Assembly (NCBI GenBank): GCA_035353855.1
Contig: DAOQAK010000048.1
Span: forward strand, 1-32,603
Direction: 5' to 3'
Source: Bacteroidales bacterium
GTDB lineage: Bacteria > Bacteroidota > Bacteroidia > Bacteroidales > CG2-30-32-10
DNA: 32,603 nt
In this document: piece after piece, positions 8,279-16,541 of the stretch
Layout: every line of letters starts with the position of its first letter
Position numbering within the stretch: the first letter of the stretch is position 1
Program-made: the position numbers and the translations under genes
The notes under the pieces: generated by a model
What the model saw: the letters and a program-made list of their open reading frames with translations, nothing else
Database searches by the model: none
What the model was told of the DNA's origin: nothing

Positions 8279-8411
8279 CAGATTTTATACCAAATGTTAA
8301 TTTATAATAGTCCAAAGGATATTATAAATTTTACAATGGTTATGCCGATGACATAGATGTTATAGTACAATTTATTGGACTATTACATATATACAATCGG
8401 TATTAGAATTG
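8279..8411. repeat. 133-bp imperfect inverted repeat, MITE-like
   Basis: Arms 8279-8315 and 8375-8411 (reverse complement) match at 27 of 37 positions, with an 11-base perfect core TAATAGTCCAA at the inner ends. The 59-base centre has no ORF. It could be a worn miniature inverted-repeat element or simply a stem-loop in the 3' region of the FAD dehydrogenase gene. Confidence 0.5.
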
Positions 8412-8433
8412 TGTTTCCTCCATAGTGGACTAC

Positions 8434-9984
8434 TTACAATATTTTTTTGGCAACAGCTTCGGCAACACGTTCCCCGTCAATAGCTGATGAAACGATTCCA
8501 CCTGCATATCCTGCACCTTCGCCACATGGAAATAAATTTTTAATCTGAATATGTTCCAACGTGTGTGCATCACGTGTTATCCTTACCGGTGATGAAGTAC
8601 GCGATTCCACAGCAAACAAGGTAGCTTCATTAGTATAAAAACCTTTCATCTTTTTATCGAATTCTGTAAAAGCTTCTTGTATTGATGAAATAATAACCTT
8701 CGGAAATATTTCGCTCAAAGGTGCTGAAGTAATTCCCTGCCTGTATGAAACGGTATTAAAAGAAGAGGAAATCTTATTTTCACAAAAATCGGACATACGT
8801 TGAGCTGGGGCAAAATGATTACTTCCGCCAGCCACAAATGCAATATTCTCAAGCATTTTTTGAAATTGAAGCCCTGATAATGCGCCCTCGCCATATGATT
8901 TAAAATCATTTTCATTCACGGTAACAACAATACCGGAATTGGCAAACGGCTGATTCCGTCGGCTGTTCGACATACCATTCAGCACCAGCTCATCCTGTGA
9001 AGTTGATGAATCAACAATGGTTCCACCGGGGCACATACAAAATGAAAAAACGCCTTTTCCGCCAAATTGCCCGGCTAAACTATATGCAGAGGCAGGTAAA
9101 TATTTTCCACGGCTTTTTTGATGATATTGAATTTCATCAATAATCTGTTGCGGATGTTCAACGCGAAAGCCTACAGCGAAAGAGCTGGGTTCAATAAATA
9201 TTTTTTTTCTTTCGAGAAGATAAAAAATATCTCTTGCAGAATGCCCGGTTGCCAATATCAAAGCTTTTCCATGATACTCATTCCCCTTGGACGTAACAAC
9301 ACTTTCAAATGAATTATCTTTTATTTTTATATCAACGATCCTGTTTTCAAAATGAAACATTCCTCCATATTCTTCTATGGTTTGCCTTATTGCTGCAATA
9401 ATCGGGGGAAGCTTATCAGTACCTATATGTGGATGCGAATCGTAAAGTATTTCGGCACTTGCGCCATGCATATAAAACAACTGTAAAATACGGTTCACAT
9501 CGCCACGTTTGGTTGATCGTGTATATAGCTTTCCATCGGAAAATGTACCTGCACCTCCTTCGCCAAAACAATAATTTGAATCGGGGTTTATTAATCTTTC
9601 ACGATGAATATTTGTAATATCATATCTTCGGTCATGAACACTTTTTCCTCTTTCAATAATAACAGGTTTCATACCCAGCTCAATACATTTTAATGCAGCA
9701 AAAAGTCCGGCAGGTCCTGCTCCTGCTATAATTACAACTGGACTTTGGGTTACATTTTTAAATGGTATATCGAATTTATTTTGCTCCGGTAATTCACTAA
9801 TAAAAACATCATACTGGCAGCGATACACAATTTTTTGTTTACGCGCATCGAGCGAACGTCTTACAAGCCTTATACCTGTAATGTCGTTCAAATCCACATG
9901 CAGGACTTTTGAAATAATATTTTTCTGATTTTCGGAATGAAAAAATTGTTCTGGAGTAAATGCCAGCTCTATTTGTTTTTTCAT
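8434..9984 (-). CDS. FAD-dependent dehydrogenase (COG2509 type)
   Basis: A 516-residue uncharacterised flavoprotein. After an N-terminal domain of about 80 residues (SLDARKQKIVYRCQYDV) comes the Rossmann motif GAGPAG at 88-93, then the family signature region NYCFGEGGAGTFSDGKLYTR. Other marks are HPHIGTDKLP, ALILATGHSARDIFYLLE, SFAVGFRVEHPQQIID, the Cys-containing FCMCPGGTIV, and the C-terminal FAD segment FPCGEGAGYAGGIVSSAIDGERVAEAV. It is cytosolic and its substrate is not known. It starts 4 bases after the porT stop on the same strand, the last gene of the run beginning at the heptose-kinase gene. Confidence 0.92.
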   Translation of the reverse strand: MKKQIELAFTPEQFFHSENQKNIISKVLHVDLNDITGIRLVRRSLDARKQKIVYRCQYDVFISELPEQNKFDIPFKNVTQSPVVIIAGAGPAGLFAALKCIELGMKPVIIERGKSVHDRRYDITNIHRERLINPDSNYCFGEGGAGTFSDGKLYTRSTKRGDVNRILQLFYMHGASAEILYDSHPHIGTDKLPPIIAAIRQTIEEYGGMFHFENRIVDIKIKDNSFESVVTSKGNEYHGKALILATGHSARDIFYLLERKKIFIEPSSFAVGFRVEHPQQIIDEIQYHQKSRGKYLPASAYSLAGQFGGKGVFSFCMCPGGTIVDSSTSQDELVLNGMSNSRRNQPFANSGIVVTVNENDFKSYGEGALSGLQFQKMLENIAFVAGGSNHFAPAQRMSDFCENKISSSFNTVSYRQGITSAPLSEIFPKVIISSIQEAFTEFDKKMKGFYTNEATLFAVESRTSSPVRITRDAHTLEHIQIKNLFPCGEGAGYAGGIVSSAIDGERVAEAVAKKIL

Positions 9985-9988
9985 CAGC

Positions 9989-10699
9989 TTATTCGAAAAG
10001 AAATGATAACTGAAATATTTTTGAATTTATTCTATCAATGGAAGTAGTATATACCGTATTGTCGCGCTTAAGCATATCACGCATTCCATATATCATTTTT
10101 AATTCAGTTGTTAATTTAAAGTAGTTTAAATAAAATTCAAAACCAACTCCAAGGTCGCAGCAAATGTCGTTTTGCTTCAGTTTTACCAAATCATTCTCTT
10201 TATCTTTTTTCTTCGCTTGCGAAGCAAGGTCAATACTGTATTGTGCCCCTCCAATTATATATGCCCTGAAATTATTTAAACGTTTCGAAGTATATTTAAG
10301 CATCAAAGGAAAATCAATAAAAGTTGATTCAATTTTTTTTGTTGTTTTTACAATGCTATCTTTAATGCTTAGTGTATAAATCAGGTTTCTTTGTCCGAAA
10401 GAAAGCGTAGGTATAAACCTTAGGTTAGAAAATTCACCCAGCCTTAAATCGGAAACTATACCAATATTGAATCCCAGTTGTGGGTCTGATTCAATTACAA
10501 ACAACGAATCGCTTACATAATTTTCAGCAGTACGAATAGAAAAATCCATTTTATTCAGACATAATGCAAAGCCAAAATGATAGGGTTTTAAATCAAACTT
10601 TGGTAGATTCTCAATCCGTGGTTTTTGAGCAAATACAAAAACAGGGATAAGAATTATTATCCATAAAAACTTCCTGTAGTATATTAATCTTCTTTTCAA
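9989..10699 (-). CDS. porT: PorT/SprT-like type IX secretion protein
   Basis: A 236-residue outer-membrane beta-barrel protein resembling PorT (SprT), required for T9SS secretion in Porphyromonas and Flavobacterium. A signal peptide spans about 1-24 (KFLWIIILIPVFVFAQ). Next comes the motif NLPKFDLKPYHFGFALCLNKMDF, where the LKPYHFGF stretch is typical of PorT. Alternating beta-barrel strands follow, ending with an aromatic strand (IFQLSFLFE). PorT is commonly linked to ubiE/menG in Bacteroidota, and here ubiE lies just upstream on the same strand, which supports the call. The only available start is TTG at 10699; no ATG precedes the signal peptide in frame. The T9SS-sorted proteins at 29773-31929 are candidate cargo. 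Confidence 0.85.
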   Translation of the reverse strand: MKRRLIYYRKFLWIIILIPVFVFAQKPRIENLPKFDLKPYHFGFALCLNKMDFSIRTAENYVSDSLFVIESDPQLGFNIGIVSDLRLGEFSNLRFIPTLSFGQRNLIYTLSIKDSIVKTTKKIESTFIDFPLMLKYTSKRLNNFRAYIIGGAQYSIDLASQAKKKDKENDLVKLKQNDICCDLGVGFEFYLNYFKLTTELKMIYGMRDMLKRDNTVYTTSIDRINSKIFQLSFLFE

Positions 10700-10908
10700 A
10701 AATTTATTATTCCGTGAATAACGCTTATTCTATTTTTATATTGTATACCGACAGAAAAGAGTTTTGCAAAAATATTTTTTGTTTTCTGTACGTTATAACT
10801 CGTTCTAAACAGTTTTGACATTGCAAACCTGATAAGAACGATTATATTCCGGGTTTGCAAATTTATTAATGATTCTTTATGTTTAAACGCTGTTTTAATT
10901 TTTATCAT
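10696..10908 (-). CDS. Small basic ORF between menG and porT (doubtful)
   Basis: A 70-residue open frame with ATG start that fills the gap between menG and porT and whose TGA overlaps the TTG start of porT by four bases. The product would be basic (many Lys/Arg), with a hydrophobic patch NIIVLIRFAMSKLF, and matches nothing I recognise. Within it a 9-bp inverted repeat (TTGCAAACC at 10821-10829, GGTTTGCAA at 10852-10860) suggests the region may instead be a structured leader or spacer. Confidence 0.25.
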   Translation of the reverse strand: MIKIKTAFKHKESLINLQTRNIIVLIRFAMSKLFRTSYNVQKTKNIFAKLFSVGIQYKNRISVIHGIINF

Positions 10909-10921
10909 ATAAACCTGTCAC

Positions 10922-11635
10922 TTATTTTTCGGCAATATATATTGAGCAAATTCCAAAACTGAGCTTATAAATCCTGACATTACTAAAACCCACCTGTTTT
11001 AAAATCACAGCAAAATCATCGCCCTGCGGAAAATTCATTACGGTTTCAAAAAGATAAGTGTATGCCATATTATCTTTTGAAATCATTTTACCTATTAAAG
11101 GTAATATCCATCGAAAATAAAAAAGATATATCTGTTTGAAAGGAAAAGCTGCAGGCCTTGAGAATTCAAGGATTACAGCAACACCTTTTTCATTCAAAAC
11201 CCTGAGTATTTCACTTAAACCCATTTTCAGGTCTTTAAAATTTCTTACGCCGAAAGCTACTGTTACTGCATCAAAACTTTTATCAGTAAATGGAATGCTT
11301 TCAGAACTCCCGGTAATAAACGCTATCTTTTCCCCGAGATTTTTTTTTTTAATTTTATGCTTAGCTATTTCCAGCATTGTTTCGGCTATATCAATAGCTG
11401 TAATTTTTTGAGGATTCAATTTTATTGCTTCAATTGCAAAATCTCCGGTACCTGTTGCTACATCCAGTATCTGTGTGGGCTTATAAGGTATGAGCAATTT
11501 AATTGCTTTTCTTCGCCATATTTTATCAATTCCAAAAGATAAAAAATGATTCAGAAAATCGTAATGCGAAGCAATATTGTTAAACATTTGCTGAACATTC
11601 GTATTATACGGTTTAAGCGTTGAAGGATTTTTCAT
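10922..11635 (-). CDS. menG: Demethylmenaquinone methyltransferase
   Basis: SAM-dependent C-methyltransferase for the last step of menaquinone synthesis (UbiE/MenG/COQ5 family), peripheral to the inner membrane. The 237-residue protein shows the family marks: VQQMFNNIASHYDFLNHFLSFGIDKIWRRKAI near the N-terminus, SAM motif I ILDVATGTGDFAIEA at about 56-70, DAVTVAFGVRNFKDLKMGLSEILRVL, and the SRP motif (ILEFSRP). The frame extends one codon to TTG at 11638, but the ATG at 11635 is preferred. It begins 5 bases after the trkH stop. Since Bacteroidota use menaquinone, MenG rather than ubiquinone synthesis is inferred. Confidence 0.95.
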   Translation of the reverse strand: MKNPSTLKPYNTNVQQMFNNIASHYDFLNHFLSFGIDKIWRRKAIKLLIPYKPTQILDVATGTGDFAIEAIKLNPQKITAIDIAETMLEIAKHKIKKKNLGEKIAFITGSSESIPFTDKSFDAVTVAFGVRNFKDLKMGLSEILRVLNEKGVAVILEFSRPAAFPFKQIYLFYFRWILPLIGKMISKDNMAYTYLFETVMNFPQGDDFAVILKQVGFSNVRIYKLSFGICSIYIAEK

Positions 11636-11640
11636 CAATA

Positions 11641-13410
11641 TTATCCGACCAAAATATTAGCTGTTGAATATCTATATTTCGCACTCCCCTGTCGCATTGT
11701 CATTGCAAATGCCAGTGTCAATGGACCAGTACGGCCAATAAACATAGTTAAAATCAAAATCAATTTTCCTGCATCGCTCATGAAAGGAGTGATACCTGTT
11801 GATAATCCTACCGTTCCAAATGCTGAAATATCTTCAAAAAGAATTTGAATAGGTAAAATATCCGGCTCGGTAATCATCAGTAAAAGCGAGCCTGTAAAAG
11901 TAACGGTTACTGCAAAAAACAATATAGCCAATGCTTTTTTAAATAAATCAGCCGTAACGGTATGCCGGAACATTTCTACATTTTTTTTACCTCTAATAGT
12001 TGACCATACCGTAGATAAAACGATAGCAAATGTAGAAGTTTTAATACCACCACCTGTTGACCCCGATGAAGCTCCTACAAACATCAGGAACAACATAAAA
12101 AATAGTATCGGCATTCCAAGCCGTGAATAATCTACAGTATTGAATCCTGCTGTACGCGGGGTAACCGACTGAAACAACGAAATAACAAAACATTCAAAAG
12201 CATTTTTACCGGCCAGTGTATTATTCTTTTCTAACAAGTAGAATACTATAGTGCCCAATATTATTAACCCGAATGAAGTATACACAGCTATTTTTGTCCC
12301 AACAGCAATCTGTTTCCAGGGATGCTTTAACCTTTCGCGTAAATTTTTAACACTGAACATATCTGTTAGTGATGCAAACCCAATACCTCCCAGGAAAATC
12401 AGTGCAGCAATGACCAAATGTATAAAGTATGCATTCCTTACAAGCGGATTATAAAGATTATCTGTAAATAGAGAAAATCCCGCATTATTAAAGGCCGATA
12501 CCGAATGGAACATAGAATAATAAACCTGCTGCATCCATGATGAAAAATGAATATCAGGGCTCCAAAGAAAAAATATTAAAAGTGTTCCTATCAATTCTAT
12601 TCCTGCGCTGAAAAATATGATCCTTCTGAGTAATCCTTTTGTTTCATATAAATTTTCTGCACCAAGGAATGAACTTATTATGGATTGTTGTTTCACTCCC
12701 TGCGATTTCCTGGCAAAATATGCAAAGAAAGCAGCAAATGACAAAATGCTGATGCCCCCCATTTGAATAAGTAGCATGATAACTATTTGTCCTTTAAAAG
12801 TAAAAAAGGTTGCCGTATCAACAACGATAAGCCCTGTAACACAGCTTGCACTGGTAGATGTAAAAAGAGCATCAAGAAAAGGCATGCTTTTGCCTGATGC
12901 AGACATCTCGGGCAACATTAATAAACCTGCACCTCCCATTATCAGAATAAAAAATGAGAGGACAAACATATTTGTAGGACCAATATGCAATGCAGAAAAA
13001 CTAGAACTGGCTTTTCCTGTCTCAATTAGAATCAATATCAATAAAAGTAGTTGAATATACAGCGGGTGAATATTTATTTGAGGATAATAATTAACTATAA
13101 TTCCCTGTATCATCAGGAAAAGCAGGAACATCGCTTCAACCCAGCTTGATTTAAAAAAATTAAAAGGCTCAAAATGATAAAAAAGATTTATATAATAACT
13201 GAAGAAATAAAATATGAATAAACCTTTAATTATTTTAAGAAGGATGATTTTTGTTTCAGGTAAAATAGGAAAACCATAATACTGAATTAGAATATATGCT
13301 GCAACAATAAGCCCAAGCCCTCTAAATATCCTGAGAGTTCGGATAACCGTTTTTTTGCTGTTGTATATAGCAATATTTATTTTTTCTCTGATATCGGGCC
13401 AGGAAAACAT
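11641..13410 (-). CDS. trkH: TrkH/KtrB-type potassium uptake membrane subunit
   Basis: A 589-residue inner-membrane cation channel subunit of the TrkH/KtrB superfamily. Four pore-loop filters with their key glycines are visible in order: TSTSASCVTGL (184-194), SAFNNAGFSL, VTPRTAGFNT and DISAFGTVGLSTG. The N-terminus has an extra 130 residues with several helices before the core, as in many Bacteroidota homologues. TrkH needs a cytosolic NAD/ATP-binding TrkA/KtrA partner; none is in this window. It lies between the heptose-kinase gene (3-base gap) and menG (5-base gap to its ATG). Confidence 0.93.
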   Translation of the reverse strand: MFSWPDIREKINIAIYNSKKTVIRTLRIFRGLGLIVAAYILIQYYGFPILPETKIILLKIIKGLFIFYFFSYYINLFYHFEPFNFFKSSWVEAMFLLFLMIQGIIVNYYPQINIHPLYIQLLLLILILIETGKASSSFSALHIGPTNMFVLSFFILIMGGAGLLMLPEMSASGKSMPFLDALFTSTSASCVTGLIVVDTATFFTFKGQIVIMLLIQMGGISILSFAAFFAYFARKSQGVKQQSIISSFLGAENLYETKGLLRRIIFFSAGIELIGTLLIFFLWSPDIHFSSWMQQVYYSMFHSVSAFNNAGFSLFTDNLYNPLVRNAYFIHLVIAALIFLGGIGFASLTDMFSVKNLRERLKHPWKQIAVGTKIAVYTSFGLIILGTIVFYLLEKNNTLAGKNAFECFVISLFQSVTPRTAGFNTVDYSRLGMPILFFMLFLMFVGASSGSTGGGIKTSTFAIVLSTVWSTIRGKKNVEMFRHTVTADLFKKALAILFFAVTVTFTGSLLLMITEPDILPIQILFEDISAFGTVGLSTGITPFMSDAGKLILILTMFIGRTGPLTLAFAMTMRQGSAKYRYSTANILVG

Positions 13411-13413
13411 AGT

Positions 13414-14433
13414 TTATCTTTCCATTTGTAATGCTTCTTTGAGCAGTTTTTCTTTATTTACCGGAACTACACCCACATATTCACAAACCAACCCTCCTGC
13501 CAGGTTTGAAATAGATGCAATAATTTCAGGTTCCTGTTTTAATGCTAGACAAAGACTGGCTACAGAAATCACAGTATCACCTGCACCCGAAACATCAGCA
13601 ATGTTGCGTATATGTGCCGGGATTAATTTTTTAAAAATGGTTTTACCAACTGCTTTATCTTTTACGCTTATGTACATTCCTGCATCTGATAGTGTAACCA
13701 TTATCATCTCTATATTATTATTTTTGTGAAGAACTTCAACAGCATTATCTATTTCGGATTGTGATTTTATTATATCACTTTTCGTTCCTTCCTTCAGTTC
13801 CTTTAAATTTGGTTTGAAAAGGGTGATGTTCTTATACTCGTTAAAATTTTTCCTTTTTGGATCGGCAATTACAGGTATTGAATGTTCTTTGGCTGTTTTA
13901 ACTGTTTCCTGAATAACTTTAGCAGTAATTACACCTTTGTCGTAATCTTCAAAAATAATGGCATTTATTTTATTATTTTTTATAATATCACGAATACTTT
14001 TTATTAATTTTTCTTCATCTTTTTCAGAAATATTATTCTCTGTTTCTTCGTCAACCCTTAACATTTGAGCATTATTACCTATAACACGGAATTTTGTAGT
14101 AGTTACCCTATCATCACAAGCAATAATTCCTTTCCCTGTCAGATGAAGCGATTCCAGCATTTCATAAAAATCATTTCCTTTCTGATCGGTTCCTACAACA
14201 CTGCAAAGTATAGGAGTAGCTCCTAGTGAGAGCAAGTTAAGTGCAACATTGGCAGCGCCACCCAACCTGTTTTCTCTTTTATTTACTGACACTATTGGAA
14301 CCGGTGCTTCCGGCGATATTCTTTCAACCTTTCCCCACAAATAAGAATCAATCATCACATCTCCAATTACCATTATAGTTTGTGAAGAAAAATTATTAAA
14401 AAGTTCGTTTATTTTATTATTTGTAATATCCAT
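13414..14433 (-). CDS. rfaE1: Heptose-7-phosphate kinase-like PfkB sugar kinase (RfaE1/HldE1 domain)
   Basis: A 339-residue PfkB/ribokinase-family enzyme resembling the kinase half of HldE, which phosphorylates D-glycero-beta-D-manno-heptose-7-phosphate at C1 on the way to ADP-heptose for lipopolysaccharide core. Signs are MVIGDVMIDSYLWGKVERISPEAPVPI (21-47), RLGGAANVALNLLSLGA (56-72), the DYDKGV turn (163-168), ADPKR (190-194) and the PfkB anion-hole/catalytic motif GAGDT (283-287, base D286). There is no nucleotidyltransferase (RfaE2) domain, so a separate gene would be needed. It is the first gene of the run to the FAD dehydrogenase. Other PfkB substrates are possible. Confidence 0.88.
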   Translation of the reverse strand: MDITNNKINELFNNFSSQTIMVIGDVMIDSYLWGKVERISPEAPVPIVSVNKRENRLGGAANVALNLLSLGATPILCSVVGTDQKGNDFYEMLESLHLTGKGIIACDDRVTTTKFRVIGNNAQMLRVDEETENNISEKDEEKLIKSIRDIIKNNKINAIIFEDYDKGVITAKVIQETVKTAKEHSIPVIADPKRKNFNEYKNITLFKPNLKELKEGTKSDIIKSQSEIDNAVEVLHKNNNIEMIMVTLSDAGMYISVKDKAVGKTIFKKLIPAHIRNIADVSGAGDTVISVASLCLALKQEPEIIASISNLAGGLVCEYVGVVPVNKEKLLKEALQMER

Positions 14434-14515
14434 TTATAATTTGCTTTTATATTTTTCTGTATAAATAATTTATACTTGTATTCTAAATTTAAGTTTTATT
14501 TACTGTGAAAGCTTG

Positions 14516-14523
14516 CAAAATTA
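14516..14523 (-). promoter_or_regulatory. -7 box upstream of rfaE1-trkH-menG-porT run
   Basis: The minus strand reads TAATTTTG, a TAnnTTTG match, about 83 bases before the rfaE1 ATG and just after the terminator of the upstream gene. No TTTG -33 box is visible. Confidence 0.4.
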
Positions 14524-14541
14524 TAAAAATCAACTGAATTA

Positions 14542-14571
14542 AAGAGAAAAAGCCTGAAAAATTCAGGCTTT
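14542..14571 (-). terminator. Rho-independent terminator of the Cys/Met-rich gene
   Basis: A 10-bp perfect stem AAAGCCTGAA/TTCAGGCTTT (14549-14558 with 14562-14571) with a 3-base loop is followed on the minus strand by a T-rich tract. It lies about 44 bases after the stop of the 14615-15043 gene. Confidence 0.88.
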
Positions 14572-14614
14572 AAAACTATAATTTATGTTAGATAACAGAA
14601 CTGGATTGTCCCAA

Positions 14615-15043
14615 TTACTTTTTATGCGGACACTGAGACTGCCCCTCTCCATGTTTACTGCATTTCGAAGGATCGCATTTTTCATTTTTTTTGCAGCAAG
14701 GCATATCACCTTTCATTTTGCATTTCATTTTACAAGAATCGTTCATCATGGTTGAATCCATCATCAATGAATCGCATGGCATATGACAGGATCTGAATTT
14801 AAACTCCTGACATTTCATTTCATTTTTTATGCAATTCCTGTTAATGAAATGAAAACATTTTCTGGCGCCAAAAAAAACACCTGAGATCACAAATATAACA
14901 GCAATCCCGGTTAGGATTCCTCCACGCATTGTCAGCTTATTATTTTTATTAACAATTCCATTTATTAATAAAATAACACCTATTAAACCTAGCAATGCCG
15001 CAACAATTGCAAGGATAAAAAATACGATAAATGCTGTGCTCAT
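14615..15043 (-). CDS. Two-helix membrane protein with Cys/Met-rich tail
   Basis: A 142-residue protein I do not recognise. Two membrane helices (about 5-30 and 43-60) are joined by a short basic loop (NKNNKLTMR). The remaining 80 residues are a hydrophilic tail with 12 Cys (63, 71, 78, 86, 90, 104, 108, 116, 117, 123, 128, 138), 9 Met (including two MM pairs) and 4 His, with spacings such as CKMKCKM and CCKKNEKCDPSKC. This composition is typical of copper, zinc or other soft-metal binding; the function is inference only. It has a canonical promoter and its own terminator, so it is a monocistronic unit. No metal transporter or regulator lies beside it. The reading frame is undisturbed, so the tail is unlikely to be noise. 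Confidence 0.8.
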   Translation of the reverse strand: MSTAFIVFFILAIVAALLGLIGVILLINGIVNKNNKLTMRGGILTGIAVIFVISGVFFGARKCFHFINRNCIKNEMKCQEFKFRSCHMPCDSLMMDSTMMNDSCKMKCKMKGDMPCCKKNEKCDPSKCSKHGEGQSQCPHKK

Positions 15044-15076
15044 AATTTTTATGTTTAGTTAAACATTAATAATCAG

Positions 15077-15107
15077 CAAATTTAATAAAAAATAAATTAA
15101 TGACAAA
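15077..15107 (-). promoter_or_regulatory. Canonical Bacteroidota promoter of the Cys/Met-rich gene
   Basis: On the minus strand TTTG (15104-15107), a 19-base spacer and TAAATTTG (15077-15084) match both consensus boxes. The start codon is about 34 bases downstream of the -7 box. Confidence 0.75.
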
Positions 15108-15161
15108 ACCTAATAATTTTTAGATTAGCCTTAAAAAAAATTTTGATAGAAATTAAAAAAA

Positions 15162-16355
15162 TTATTTAAGCTCTGATAATGCTTGTTTAATTCTTCTTAT
15201 AGCTTCAACTAATAATTCATTAGAAGTAGCATAAGAAATACGTAAGCAGTTCGGGTCGCCAAACGCATTTCCGGGAACCAGCGCTACATAAACTTTATTC
15301 AGTATATAATCACACAATTCTGGTGCATTATGTATAGTAACCTTACCGTCAGTTTTGCCAAAATAATATGATATATCAGGAAAAACATAAAAAGCGCCCT
15401 GTGGATTATTTGTCTTCATTCCGGGGATTTCATTCAACAGGTTCACAACCAGGTCGCGTCTTTCATGAAACGCTTTAAGCATTATTTTTACTGATGACAG
15501 GTCGCCTGAAATAGCTGCCAGCGAGGCTTTCTGAGCAATAGAGCAAGCACCGGAAGTAATTTGCCCCTGAAGTTTATTGCATGCTTTGGCAATTTCGATA
15601 GGAGCTGCTAAATATCCTATTCTCCAGCCGGTCATAGCAAATGCCTTTGAAACACCGTTAATAATAATTACCCTGTCCCTGATATTTTCAAATTGAGCAA
15701 TTGACTCGTGTTTGCCACTAAAATTAATATGTTCATAAATCTCATCGGATAAAACATACACATGATCGTGCAATGTAAACACATCAGCTAAAGCTTTCAA
15801 TTCTTTTTTGGTATATACCGAACCTGTAGGATTGCAGGGCGAGCTGAAAATAAATAGTTTTGTATTTGGAGTGATCGCTTTTTGTAATTGCTCGGGTGTA
15901 ATTTTAAAATCATGTTTAATATCTGCTCTCACGTATATTGGCTTAGCTTCGGCCAGTTTTATCACTTCCTTATATGAAACCCAATAAGGCGCAGGAATAA
16001 TAACTTCATCGCCCGGGTTAAGTAGACTCATAACAACATTTGCAATAGATTGTTTTGCACCTGTTGATACTACAATATTATCCGGTTTGAAATCGAGGTC
16101 ATTATCACGTTTTAATTTCTGACAGATAGCCTCTCTTAGTTCAGGATAACCGTTAACAGGAGGATAAAATGTAAAATTTTTATCAATTGCATCTTTTGCT
16201 GCTTGTTTGATATGATCGGGTGTGTTGAAATCAGGTTCCCCAAGGCTTAATGAGATAACATCAATTCCCTGCGCTCTGAGCTCCCTGCTCATCCTAGCCA
16301 TTGCTAAGGTTTCCGATTCCGAAAGATTGTTTATTCTTTCTGCAATTGTTGCCAT
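15162..16355 (-). CDS. PLP-dependent aminotransferase, aspartate aminotransferase type
   Basis: A cytosolic class I/II aminotransferase (AAT-I gamma-like), most probably aspartate:2-oxoglutarate transaminase. With the ATG at 16355 it has 397 residues, the usual length. Visible marks are SLSLGEPDFNTPDHIK (about 35-50), the YPPVNGYPELREAI stretch, STGAKQSIANV, the substrate-loop PAPYWVSY, NPTGSVYTKKEL, the PLP-contacting SDEIYEHI, and the Schiff-base Lys at about 237 in SKAFAMTGWRIGY. The frame extends to a TTG at 16415, but the -7 box at 16418-16425 lies directly against that codon, so transcription must begin inside the extension; hence the shorter start. An ATG at 16385 is the other option. 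Confidence 0.93.
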   Translation of the reverse strand: MATIAERINNLSESETLAMARMSRELRAQGIDVISLSLGEPDFNTPDHIKQAAKDAIDKNFTFYPPVNGYPELREAICQKLKRDNDLDFKPDNIVVSTGAKQSIANVVMSLLNPGDEVIIPAPYWVSYKEVIKLAEAKPIYVRADIKHDFKITPEQLQKAITPNTKLFIFSSPCNPTGSVYTKKELKALADVFTLHDHVYVLSDEIYEHINFSGKHESIAQFENIRDRVIIINGVSKAFAMTGWRIGYLAAPIEIAKACNKLQGQITSGACSIAQKASLAAISGDLSSVKIMLKAFHERRDLVVNLLNEIPGMKTNNPQGAFYVFPDISYYFGKTDGKVTIHNAPELCDYILNKVYVALVPGNAFGDPNCLRISYATSNELLVEAIRRIKQALSELK

Positions 16356-16417
16356 GATTGTATCTTGTAAATTACTATTTTTCATTATATGTATAAATTT
16401 TAATATTTCATACAAAA

Positions 16418-16425
16418 CAAAGGTA
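16418..16425 (-). promoter_or_regulatory. -7 box of the aminotransferase gene
   Basis: The minus strand reads TACCTTTG, a full TAnnTTTG match identical to the tRNA-Glu box. It places the transcript start near 16410 and argues for translation from 16355 or 16385. Confidence 0.55.
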
Positions 16426-16541
16426 GAAATTTATACATGAATAACGTAATTTTTTTTAATGTATTTTTAACAATAAATTTTAGATATTTGCATTTTTATT
16501 AATAATATCTAAATCTTTTTAGATAAAAAAACTTTTTAATC

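Noticed and set aside
10821..10860. 9-bp inverted repeat as the menG terminator
   Set aside because: No T-run follows on the minus strand and the 22-base loop is long; the downstream porT run seems to continue.
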